Assembly: GCA_905221605.1 (NCBI GenBank)
Contig: CAJNDS010002190.1
Coordinates: 638,338-702,337 of the forward strand
From: Symbiodinium natans
Taxonomy: Eukaryota; Sar; Dinophyceae; Suessiales; Symbiodiniaceae
Direction: 5' to 3'
Length of the DNA: 64,000 bases
The notes under the pieces are model-generated. The model was not told the DNA's origin and searched no databases. It saw nothing but the letters and a program-made list of their open reading frames with translations. The position numbers and the translations under genes were made by a program. Below are positions 22,875 to 32,800 of this stretch, in pieces (position 1 is the stretch's first letter; the number at the start of each line of letters is the position of its first letter).

Positions 22875-25447
22875 TGGCGAAGGCAGCCACGGAAGTGACG
22901 AAGGCTTCCATCGGCTGCGCAGCCCTGCGGCTGCGTTGGGGGTTTAGGGTTTAAGGCTTTGGGGTTTGGGGTTTAGGGTTTAGGGATTGGGGTTTAGGGT
23001 TTAGGGTTTAGGGTTTAGGGGTTGGGGTTTGGGTGTAGGGTTTAGGGTTTAGGGTTCAGGGTACTGGGTACAGGGTTTAGGGTACAGGTACGGGGTGCAG
23101 AGTTTAGGGTTAGGGACTCCGTTTGGTGACGATCTCTAAGATTGTGGGGTTAGGGGTTTAGGGGCTTCGGGGGTTTTAGGGTTGCGGGCTGAGGGGTTGG
23201 GGGTTGGGGTGGGGGTAATTTGGGGGTTTAGGGGTTTAGGCTTTAGGATTTAGAGGTTCAGGGGTTCAGAAGGGGGGGAGGGGGGTGGGGGGTGATGGGC
23301 GGGGCGACAAACCTTGAACCCTCGTGTTTCGATTTCCTGTCCGAACCCGAAACCCTAAACCCTAAACTAACCCTAAACCCCTAAACCCTAAACCCTAAAC
23401 CCTAAACCCTAAACCCTAAACCCTAAACCCTAAACCCTAAACCCTAAACCCTAAACCCTAAACCCTAACCCCTAAAACCCTTCAATCTGTAGCTCAGGTG
23501 GTCTCTGGACCGCCACCAACCTGATGTTGAGGCTCGGTGCTGTCCACCCCTTCTCTTAGGGGGTTCAGGGTCCCCTTTGGCCCTAGCCCGAAGCCCTAAG
23601 CCCCAAGCCCCTAAACCCTAAGCCCTAAGCCCCTAAGCCCTAAGCCCTAAGCCCTAAGCCCTAAGCCCTAAGCCCTAAGCCCTAAGCCCTAAGCCCTAAG
23701 CCCTAAGCCCTAAGCCCCTAAGCCCTAAGCAAACCCGAAACCCTAAACCCTAAACCCTAAACCCTAAACCCCTTTTGCTGTTTTAGAGGGCACCCCGGTT
23801 GACTCCGAGGTTGCTCTGGGACCGAAACCCCTACCCCTAAACCCTAAACCTTGAGGGTCGAGGTGCAAAGGGGGTTTAGGGTTTAGGGTTTAGGGTTTAG
23901 GGTTTAGGGTTTAGGATTTAGGGTTTAGGTTTAGGGTTTAGGGTTGAAGGTTTAGGGTTCAGGGTTCCGTCAAGCCTCAACCATCTGGGGGCGCGTGCCG
24001 TGTGTAGGTGGCATGGGGATGCGACGGCCGGCGCTGCGAGAAGACACTGGCGGGTGGCAGCCAAAGTGTGCCCCGGCATTTTCTCGCCAGGGTGTTTAGG
24101 GTTTAGGGTTTCATTGGGGTCAATAGGGCTTAATAGGGTTTAATAGGCTTCATAGGGTGTAATAGGGTTTAGTACGGTTTAATAGGGTTTAGTAGGGTTT
24201 TGGGGTTAGGGGTTAGTAGGGTTTTGGGTTTAGGGTTTTGGGTCGGGGGAGACTCCAGCACCCTAAGCCCTACACCCTAAAACCCTAAACCCGCAGCCCT
24301 TATTGCGTTTCCTCAAACTCTAAGAGCCACATGATTCATGGAGCTCACCCCCAAAACTACTAACTGTGTGTTGGTCGTTGTTCTTAGGGGTAAGGGTTCG
24401 GGGTTTAGGTTCTCTAGACCCGCAGCCTTGAACCCTTAACCCTAAACCCTAATCCTAAACCTTGAACCCTAAACCCTAAACCCTAACCCCTAAACCCTAA
24501 GCCCTATAAGCCCTAGCCGCGTTTAGTGTGACGAGGCTGCCCGCAACCTGCTTGAGGGTTTAGGGTTCCGAACCCTATTTCTTTCCAAAACAACCCTTTA
24601 CCCCGAACCCTAAACCTAAACGCTGCCCTAAGACAATACCCTCCCCCCCCCCTCACCCTAAACCCCAAACCCCAAACCCTCAGCCCGTCAACCCTGAACA
24701 ATAAACCCTAAACCCTAAACCCTAAACCCTAAACCCTAAAACCTAAGCCCTAAACCCTAAACCCTAAACCCTAAACCCTAAACCCTAAACCCTAAACCCT
24801 AAACCTGGGGATCCCTCGCGTTCTGGTGCTAGGTTGGGCTGCGAACACACGCAAGAGTGGGGGCCTTTGCTTACTGGAGGGTCAGTGTTTTAGGGTTTCG
24901 GGATTAGGGTTTAGGGTTTAGGGTTTAGGGTTTACGGTTGAGGAGTGACTCATCGGGGCTTGGGGGGTAGGGTTTCCAGGTCTCGGGTGGTATGTAGCCC
25001 GTACCAGACCCTCCCCCCTCTTTCAAAGCACCAGTGAATTACCATCTGGCTTTTACTACTTGGCAGCCCTTTTGACTTAGTAAGTCTACTTAGTATCTAC
25101 TAGACACCCCTCTAGTCTCATAACCCACCTTAATAAGCTACTTACTAAGTCCAAAGGGCTTCCAAGTAGGAGCCCTGAGTTAAACCAGAAACGCAAAACC
25201 CGAAACCCGAAACCCTAAACCCTAAACCCTTAACGCTAAACCCTAAACCCTAAACCCTAAACCCTAAACCCTAAACCCTAAACCCAAAACCCTAAACCCT
25301 AAACCCTAAACCCTAAACCCTAAACCCTAAACCCTAAACCCTAAACCCTAAACCCTAAACCCTAAACCCTAAACCCTAGGAGAATTGGGGTCAAAGGTCA
25401 GCAGCCTTTGTTGCAGGGCACCTGACGACCTGCAGAAGAAGATTTAA
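22875..25447 (+). CDS. Hypothetical multi-exon gene ending in APDDLQKKI-stop
   Basis: Exons are 22875-22941 (AKAATEVTKASIGCAALRLR), 23498-23536 (WSLDRHQPDVEAR), 24008-24091 (WHGDATAGAARRHWRVAAKV then CPGIFSPG), 24527-24557 (CDEAARNLLE), 24833-24880 and 25417-25447 (APDDLQKKI, TAA at 25445). The first three joins keep phase 2. Island 24833 is open in all three frames, and the joins around 24527-24880 cannot all be satisfied at once, so one boundary is wrong. Introns contain long CCCTAAA tracts and, near 23630-23727, a CCCTAAG array. Confidence 0.4.
25055..25180. mobile_element. Palindromic MITE-like element
   Basis: Arms ctacttggcagcccttttga/cttagtaag (from 25058) and cttactaagtccaaagggct/tccaagtag (to about 25168) are reverse complements with few mismatches. 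The spacer is about 70 bp. The element lies in an intron of the neighbouring gene model. Confidence 0.6.
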
Positions 25448-26295
25448 GTTTATTGGGGGTTTGGGGGGTTCAGGGGGTGTGGGGGGGGGTTTAGGGGTTT
25501 TTAGGGGGTTTTAGGGGGTTTAGGAGTTTAGGGGGTTTAGGGGGTTTAGGGTTTAGGGCTTCAGTTCAAGGTTCCTTGGTACCGGCGCCTCAAGTCAAGT
25601 CGCTCACGTTGCAACCTGACTTATGTTCCTTCGAGCCCTACGTAATCCTTCAACAAACCTCTACACCCTAGACCCTAGACGACCCTACACCCTAAACCCT
25701 AAACCTTGAACCCTAAACCCTAAACCCTAGACCCTAAACCCTAAACCCTAAGCCCTAAACCCGAAACCCTAAACCCTACGCCCTAGGCCCGTAAACCCAA
25801 ACCCCATACCCCTAAACCAAAAGCCGCCCCTTCGCCTAAACTCCTGAACCCCTATCAACCTTAAAAAGGGTTCAGGGTTTAGGGTTTAGGGTTGAGCCCT
25901 AAACCCTGAACCCTAAACCCCACAGATCAAGGGATTAAGACTGGTACCCCCAAGGTCGCACCCTAAAGGTTTGCCCTCACAGACTCCTGATATGGCCCCT
26001 ATGCTACCTTACGGATCTTTGCAAAGGGTCCCCAAAACCCAAGGGCACAACCTTAAGGGTCCAAGGTACAACCCTAAACCCTAAACCCTAAACCCTAAAC
26101 CCTAAACCCTAAACCCTAAACCCGAAACCCTAAACCCCACACCCTAAACCCTAAACCCTAAACCCTAAACCCTAAACCCTAAACCCTAAACCCTAAACCC
26201 TAAACCCTAAACCCTAAACCCTGAACTCTCAACTCTGGGCCCTAAACCCAAACCTTAAACCTTGAACCCCAAACCCCAAACCCCAAATCCCATAG

Positions 26296-27201
26296 ACCTC
26301 TGGCGGCGCCCAGGGGCAGCGAGCCCCAGGAGCTTCGCCAGGAGGCCGGCTCTCAAAGGGTTTAGGGTTTAGAGGGTTTAGGGTTGAGGGTTTAGAGGGT
26401 TTAGAGAGTTGTGCTTTTAGAGGGTTTAGAGGGCTCAGAGGGTTCAGAGGGTTTAGAGGGTTTAGAGAAGTTTTGCGGGTTACAGTTTAGGGGTCGAGTT
26501 CGGGGCTAGGGATTGTTGAGTTGAGGTTCACGCCAGAGCCGTCCATGTTAGGCCCTGGCATCAAGGCCCCCAGTTGAACCCTAAACAGGGTTTAGAGTTT
26601 AGGGTTTAGGGTTTAGGGTTACCGGGGCCAGACAGTTTCAGGAAGGTCTCAGAAGAGGTTCCAGGGGCGTCCCAGAAAGGTCCCAAAAAAGGGGCCAGCG
26701 GGGTCCAGAGGGTCCCAGAAAGGTTCCAGGAGAGGCAGCAGAACCCTTGGAGCTCTATGCGAAACAAAAGGCCCGGCTCCTGGCGGTGTACACACGGTTT
26801 AGGGTTTAGGGTTTAGGGTTTAGAGTTTAGGGTTTTGGGCACGCCCGACAGCAAGAAGAGCCTCTCCGGTCAAGCCTTGTCGCCCCTGTTCACAGCAGGT
26901 GATGGCGTACCAGGAGCAGTACTGGCTCACTCAAGGGACGGGCGAACCCCAAACACGCCGCCAGGGTCGGCGGACCCAAACCCTAAACCCTAAACCCTAA
27001 ACCCTAAACCCTAAACCCTAAACCCTAAACCCTAAACCCTAAACCCTAAACCCTAAACTCCAAACTCCTAAACCCCAAACCCCAAACCCTAAACCCGATT
27101 CTGCCGACTCGCCGTGCTCTGCAGGCGTCGACGTTCGCGACAGTTGGTGCGCTCATCTCTGCAGGCGGCTTCTTCCTTTCCTAGGACCCTACAAACCTTA
27201 G
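26296..27201 (+). CDS. Hypothetical four-exon gene, phase-consistent
   Basis: Exons are 26296-26359 (PLAAPRGSEPQELRQEAGSQ), 26735-26785 (AAEPLELYAKQKARLLA), 26899-26965 (VMAYQEQYWLTQGTGEPQTR then RQ) and 27125-27201 (VDVRDSWCAHLCRRLLPFLG, TAG at 27199). All joins keep phase. Donors are gtttag, gtgtac and gtcggc. If the last exon is read in phase 0 instead it gives ASTFATVGALISAGGFFLS and TAG at 27182, a membrane-helix-like end, but this breaks phase. The first two exons look like a helical coiled coil. The window between 25448 and 26295 shows only repeats. Confidence 0.45.
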
Positions 27202-27289
27202 GGGTTTAGGGTTTAGGGTTTAGGGTTTAGGGCTAGAACCCGGAGTAGGGCCTTATTTTATTTTTTTGGGGTTGGGGTTTAATCCCTTT

Positions 27290-27360
27290 AAAACCAAGAA
27301 GGCACCCTCTTTATTCCTAGGCTACTCCTGGGTCTAGTTTCGCGCGTCCCGACTTTCGTT
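27290..27360 (+). mobile_element. Dispersed element, family B, copy 2
   Basis: Words AAGAAGGCACCCTCTTTATT, CCTAGGCTACTCCTGGGTCT, AGTTTCG in the same order as the other family B copies. Confidence 0.45.
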
Positions 27361-27825
27361 CAGGGCTTAGTTGGGGGGGGATTAGGATTCAGGGCTTTTT
27401 GTGTTTACAGGGTTCACGGTTTGCAGGGTTTACCGGGGTTGCGGGGTTCAGGGCTCATACAGGCTTTAAGGGGTTTACGGGGTTTACGGGGTGTGCGGGG
27501 TTCAGGGCTTAAAGTGTTTGGAGGGTTTACAGGCTTTACGGGGTTTACGGGCTTTAGGGCTTAAAGTGTCTATAGGGTTCAGGGCTTGCAGGGTTTACAG
27601 GGTTATGCCGCGGTTTACTGGCTTTCGGGTTGAAAGGGTCTATGGATTGTAGAGTTTCTAGAGTTTAGGGGGTTTAGGGATGATAGGGTCCATGAGGTTT
27701 AGGGTTTATAGGCTTCAGGGTTTAGACCCCTAAGCCCTAAGCCCTAAGCCCAAAGCTCTAAACCCTAAACCCTAAACCCAAAACCCTAAACCCTAAACCC
27801 TAGACCCTAAGTTTTAAGGTTCCAG

Positions 27826-28399
27826 ACCCTTGGCGTGACTGTGAGGTTGCATGCTGCTGTGCGTGCCGAGCCTGGCCTGGTAGGGTTAGCGTTTAGGGTT
27901 TAGGTTTAGGGTTTGGGATGCTTGGGTTTAGGGTTTAGGGTCCAGGGTTCAGGGTTTAGTGTTGAGGGTTGAGGGTTGAGGGTTGAGGGTTTAGGGTGGC
28001 AGGCTTTGCCTGAGGCTCATCCCGGGGCACACGGAATGAGATGCTGACCTACGTCCCAACCTAATTACGCCTGCACCCTAAACGTGAGACCCTTGACCCT
28101 GGATACCAAACCTTCCTTTTCCCCAACCCCCCACAACCCCAAACCCTACTAAATCAGAAAACCAAAGCCCTAAACCCTAAACCCTACACCCCAAACCTAA
28201 ACCCCAAGCCCTAAACCCTAAAACCCCAAACCCTAAACTCTAAACCCTGTTTTGCCTGCCGCTGGCCACCTGGGCCCTCTCAGCCTTTCAGCGCGTCCCC
28301 CCGATCTTCCTTGCGACTGGGACATCTTGCCCGGATGGGGCGCCTTTGCAGCAGAGCAACCTTATGCCCGACCAGCCCCCACATCCTACCCTAAGCTGA
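27826..28399 (+). CDS. Two-exon gene end
   Basis: Exon 27826-27879 follows ggttccag, ends before gtaggg, and reads TLGVTVRLHAAVRAEPGL. It joins in phase 0 with 28292-28399, after cctttcag, reading RVPPIFLATGTSCPDGAPLQ, then QSNLMPDQPPHPTLS and TGA. The intron has TTTAGGG near its donor and CCCTAAA further on. An alternative phase-0 partner, 28003-28047 (ALPEAHPGAHGMRC, TGA), lies in between and would give a shorter product. No family was recognised. Confidence 0.45.
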
Positions 28400-28595
28400 A
28401 GCCCTAAGCCCTAAGCCCGAAACCCCTAAACCCCCTAAAGCCCTAAAGCCCTAAAGCCCTAAACCCTAAACCCTAGACCCTAAACCATAAACCCTAAACC
28501 CTAAACCCCAAACCCTAAACCCTAAACCCTAAACCCTAAACCCCACAAGCCCTGCAAGCCCTGAAAGCACTGAAGCCTAGTAGCTCCATGTCCAG

Positions 28596-29248
28596 ACCCT
28601 CGGATGCCATGTTTCAACTTGGGGGTAGGGTTTAGGGTTCAGGGTTCAGGGTTCAGGGTTTAGGGTTTAGGGTTTAGGATTTAGGGTTTAGGGTTTTGGG
28701 TTTAGGGGTTTAGGGTTGAGATTATGAGTTTTTGTTCGGGGCCTAGGGTTAGGAGTTAGGGTTTAGGGTTTAAAGTTAGTTTAGGGGTTGAGTTCAGGGT
28801 TTCGGGTTTAGGGGGAACCCGTGTTTTTTTTTGTTGTGGGTGCTTTTTTGCTGTGGGTCAGCAAAAAAGCACCCGCAACAAAAAAAACACTCTTACCGGG
28901 TTTAGGGCTTGTTTTTTTGATTTGGGGTTTGCTTTTTGGCTTTAGGGTTTAGGGATCAGGGGCTTCTTTTGCAGCAGAGCCGCACCCGAACCGTCCCAGG
29001 AATTGTTGTGCGCAGGAGAAGGCGCCTGGGGGGAACGTTGAGGTTGCTTCTCTTAGGCTCGGGCTTGGGTTTAGGGTTTGGGAGTTCAGGGTGTAGGGCT
29101 TAGTTAGGGTTTAGGGTTTAGGGTTTAGGGTTTAGGGCTTAGGGCTTAGGGATTCGGGTTCGTAGCTAGGATGTTTGGGGCTTCGGGTGTAGGATTTTTG
29201 AAGGCTGAAGCGCTGCGGCTCAGGGCCTGCCGCGAGGGATTTGAAGAC
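28596..29248 (+). CDS. Three-exon chain, 3' end not found
   Basis: Exons are 28596-28624 (donor gtaggg), 28975-29036 (RAAPEPSQELLCAGEGAWGE, donor gttgag) and 29211-29248 (LRLRACREGFED, donor gtttgg). All joins keep phase. No stop is reached before the last donor. A near-perfect 33-bp hairpin sits in the first intron at 28821-28890. Confidence 0.4.
28821..28890. repeat. Near-perfect inverted repeat (33-bp arms, 5-nt loop)
   Basis: Left arm 28821-28853 (gtg, nine T, gttgtgggtgcttttttgctg) pairs with 28859-28890, with one G/T pair and one missing T. The loop is tgggt. No AT-rich tail or coding follows, so it is an intronic hairpin or a very short palindromic element. Confidence 0.85.
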
Positions 29249-29888
29249 GTTTGGGTGTTGGGATGTTTGGGTTTAGGGTTTAGGGTTTAGGGTTTAGGGT
29301 TTAGGGTTTAGGGTTTAGGGTTTAGGGTTTAGGGTTTAGGATTTAGGGTTTCGGGTTTAGGGTTTAGGGTTTAGGGTGCTGGGGGTGGTTTAGGCTTCAG
29401 GGTGAGGGTTTTTGTTGGGTCCAAGCCCTAAGCCCTAAACCCTAAACCCAAACCTGGCGAAGTCGCCCCTATGCGGGTGATTCAGGTCGAACCCACCCTA
29501 ATTATAATACTCCCCTCAGCTCCCTAAGGCTCCCTAGGCTTCCCTCAGGTTCCTTAGGTACCTACCCCCCTTGAAGCCCCCTCCCTTAAGAACCCTATAA
29601 CCTAAGTCCAGGGTTTAGGTTTTTGAGGGTTTGGGGTTTTAGGGTTGTAGAAGCCCTTGGCCCGACCTGTCCCAAATCCTAGCAGGTTTGGGGTTTAGGG
29701 TTTAGGGTTTAGGGTGTCCTAGCAAACCCAAAGACCGAAACCCACACCCCTAACCCTCGAGGATTTCAGGGGCTAGTGTGGATGGGAGATCTAGGTAGCG
29801 CATTTCATGGTGCACGCAGTAGCAGACGTTTTGGGAGTGAGCTGTTTTAGGGTTTGGCAGATTTGGGGGGATGTAGGGTTGAGTCCAG

Positions 29889-32800
29889 GTGATCGCCAAG
29901 AACGAGGTGCACATCAACATTTACGATGTGACCAGCAGTACTTGGGAATCAACTTAGCAGGAGATCGGTTATGTGTTTCGGGTTTGAGAGGGCGCGCGGG
30001 TTCTGAGGCAAAGACCGGCAATTCAAGTGTATCCAGGGGTGAAGCATGCCAGCGGAGCTTTTCAAGAGCATCTGTGCAAAGTGTACGTTGATCATTGCTC
30101 GCCGCGGCTCCTAGCCAATGTGGAGACGTCTTAGACAAGCAAGGTCATGAAGCGGGAAGCACCAGACTGCAGCCTCTGCACACGTCAGTGGCCAGACGGC
30201 GGACTGAAGGCCCCCTAATTGCTAGGCAGGTTCCGGTGACTTCCTGCGAGATGTGCGCCATGTCTGCGCAGCACGTGATCAAGCTCTTCGACGAGCTGCG
30301 CGACTGCGTCGTGGGCGTTCTCGAGCAGACGAAGGATGCGGACTCCGAGATCAAGCGAATGCATCTTGGCTGGCTGGCTCTTGGGACTTGAGTTTTTTTT
30401 GGGTTTTTGTCGAAACTACAATAAGGAGCCTAAGGGTTAAACTTTGAGGAGGGGTTCAGAAGTCAGCCAAGGCAAGAGACCATCACACGGCAGGCAATGC
30501 AGCTGGAAGTAAACCCTAAACCCTAAGCCCTAAACCCTAAACCCTAAACCCTAAACCCTGAACCCTGAACCCTGAACCCTAAACCCTAAACCCCAAACCT
30601 AAACCCAAAACCCTAACCCCTACACCCTAAACCCCATCACACGGCAGGCGCTGCAGCTGGAAGTGCTCCGCACCGAGATGGAGGAGCTGAAGCAGCAGGC
30701 TTTTGGGCCCCTGGACGTGGTGGAGGCGGCCGCTTAGGGTTAAAGGTTTAGGGTTTAGGGTTTAGGGTATAGGATTTAGGGTTTAGGGTTTAAACTCTAC
30801 TCTAGGGTTTAGGGTTTAGGCGGTTCCTTTGTCATGGCGGGGTGTTTTTTCTTCCGGAGACTTGCATTTTTAAGTTAAGGGTACTTCAAGCTCAATAAGG
30901 AATGGGAATTTAGATTTTCAATACGATCCCAACCATGAACTAGGTTCCAAGTGAGATCAACGTGGTGAAGCCTTTGTCGCAGTGGCATGATGAGGCTTCC
31001 AAGGAACAGGCCGAGGAGATCACGAATCTTGGTCATAGTTGGTTAACATGTTGCATTTTTAAGGGTACTTAAGCCCAATAAGGAATATGGTTTGTTTAAC
31101 ATTTCATATTTTTATGGGTACTTAAACCCAATAAGGCATATTTTTAATACGATCCCAACCATGAACTAGGAATGGAGAAGATTGCGTGGCGAAGGCCGTG
31201 GTCAGGGGCATCCTGGCCCGGATCGCACAGAAGGATGCAGGTAGTTGCGCCGAGGACGCGCCGAGAGACGTCGCCAAAGAGCCCACGAATCCCTTGAATA
31301 AGGGTTATGCCTTAAACCATATCCTCAAGGACCCCGACAAATGTTCAGGCACTCTTCCTCAATTAAGGGGGGGTGGAGGGTTTAGGGTTTAGGGTTTAGG
31401 GTTTAGGGTTTAGGGTTACCCAAACCCTAAACCCTAACCTCTAAACCCTAAACCCAAAACCCAAAACCCAAAACCCTAAACCCTAAACCCTAAACCCTAA
31501 ACCCTAAACCCTAGGGCTTATAAGGTTTTAGGGCTTAGCCCAATAGGAGCTCATGGCAACTTGCGTCGATCCCCCGCTCCTGGCCCCGGAGCCGGTCATC
31601 GCAGACGACACCGACGGCGCTGACCGCACCGGCCGCGCCAGCGCGGCGCAGACGGAGCCTGGGCTGTGCGTTTAGGGGTTCGGGGTTTGGGGTTTAGGGT
31701 TTAGGGTTCGGGGTTTAGGGTTTCGGGTTTGGGGTTTGGAGTTTAGGGTTTAGGGTTTTTGGGTCTTGGAGAAGGGTTCAGGGTTAAGGGGTTTTAGTTT
31801 TTGGTTTTTGGGTTTCGGGTTTAGCTTTGAACAATTTCCTTCTTTCTTCCTAAGCCATAGAGGAACTCATTTGCAAGATCAAGTTCACAGGGCTAGAAGC
31901 AACAGTCAGGAACACGCATTGTGGAAATGCGTTTGGCGCGGGGGCATGGATATCCGTCAGGGGCCGTACACGGCCAGGAAGAGCATCGTCGGGGTCCTGG
32001 GGCAGGATGAGACCTTCCAGGTTGATGAGGAGCGTGCCTTCCATCAGTACAACGGCGGGGGCGAGAACGGGAAGTTCCTCCATTTGGCGGACGGCCGTGG
32101 CTGGGTGTTCAATCTGGGCCACTCTGGCACCTTCTGCATCCCACTGGCACCCCCACTGGATGCGTGGTCCTCCTGGCGTTCCCCCCAAACGTCCCGAGCT
32201 TCGCAGGAAGGAAGCAAGAGCTGGAAGTACCCGGCTTCAGGGCAATCTCAGACGTGGGGCCAGTGGAATAGAGGGCCCGATATCGAGCAAGACAAGGAGT
32301 GGAAGAGCCAGGGGAGGGCTTGGGACAAGCGTTCGGACAAGGCCTACGGCCACGACTCCCGGGACGAGTCTTGGGGGTCGTGGGGCGATTCTTGGGAGAA
32401 GCCCTCAGACACTCACCTCGCCTTTAGTTGCACTTTAAACTTTTTGGGGTTCCTTATTTAGTAATTAGGAATATTAAAGCTTGACATTGCTTTCCCCTTG
32501 GTTATTGGAGAAGTAAGGACAAGGCATATGGCTACAACTCCAAGAACGAGTCTTGGGGCGATACCTGGCAGGATCGCGATAGGTCCGGCAGGTGGCCCCA
32601 CGAGAAGCGCTATTGAGAGGAGTTTTCTTCAGCAGCTGTCTTTCAAGGATTTCAAGTGCGATGCCCGAGGCTACGGGCCTCTATAGGCATTTACAAGTTC
32701 ATGTGCTGCGACAGCCAAGCCTAGGGCAAAAGGGCTTCAGGCTTTAGGGTTTAGGGTTTAGGGTTTGGGGTTTAGGGTTTAGGGTTTAGGGTTTAGGGTT

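Noticed and set aside
29807-30138. Frames of 74-94 codons around the first PPPDE piece
   Set aside because: They overlap the INIYDV exon in other frames, and their peptides (for example LSPGDRQERGAHQHL) lack any motif.
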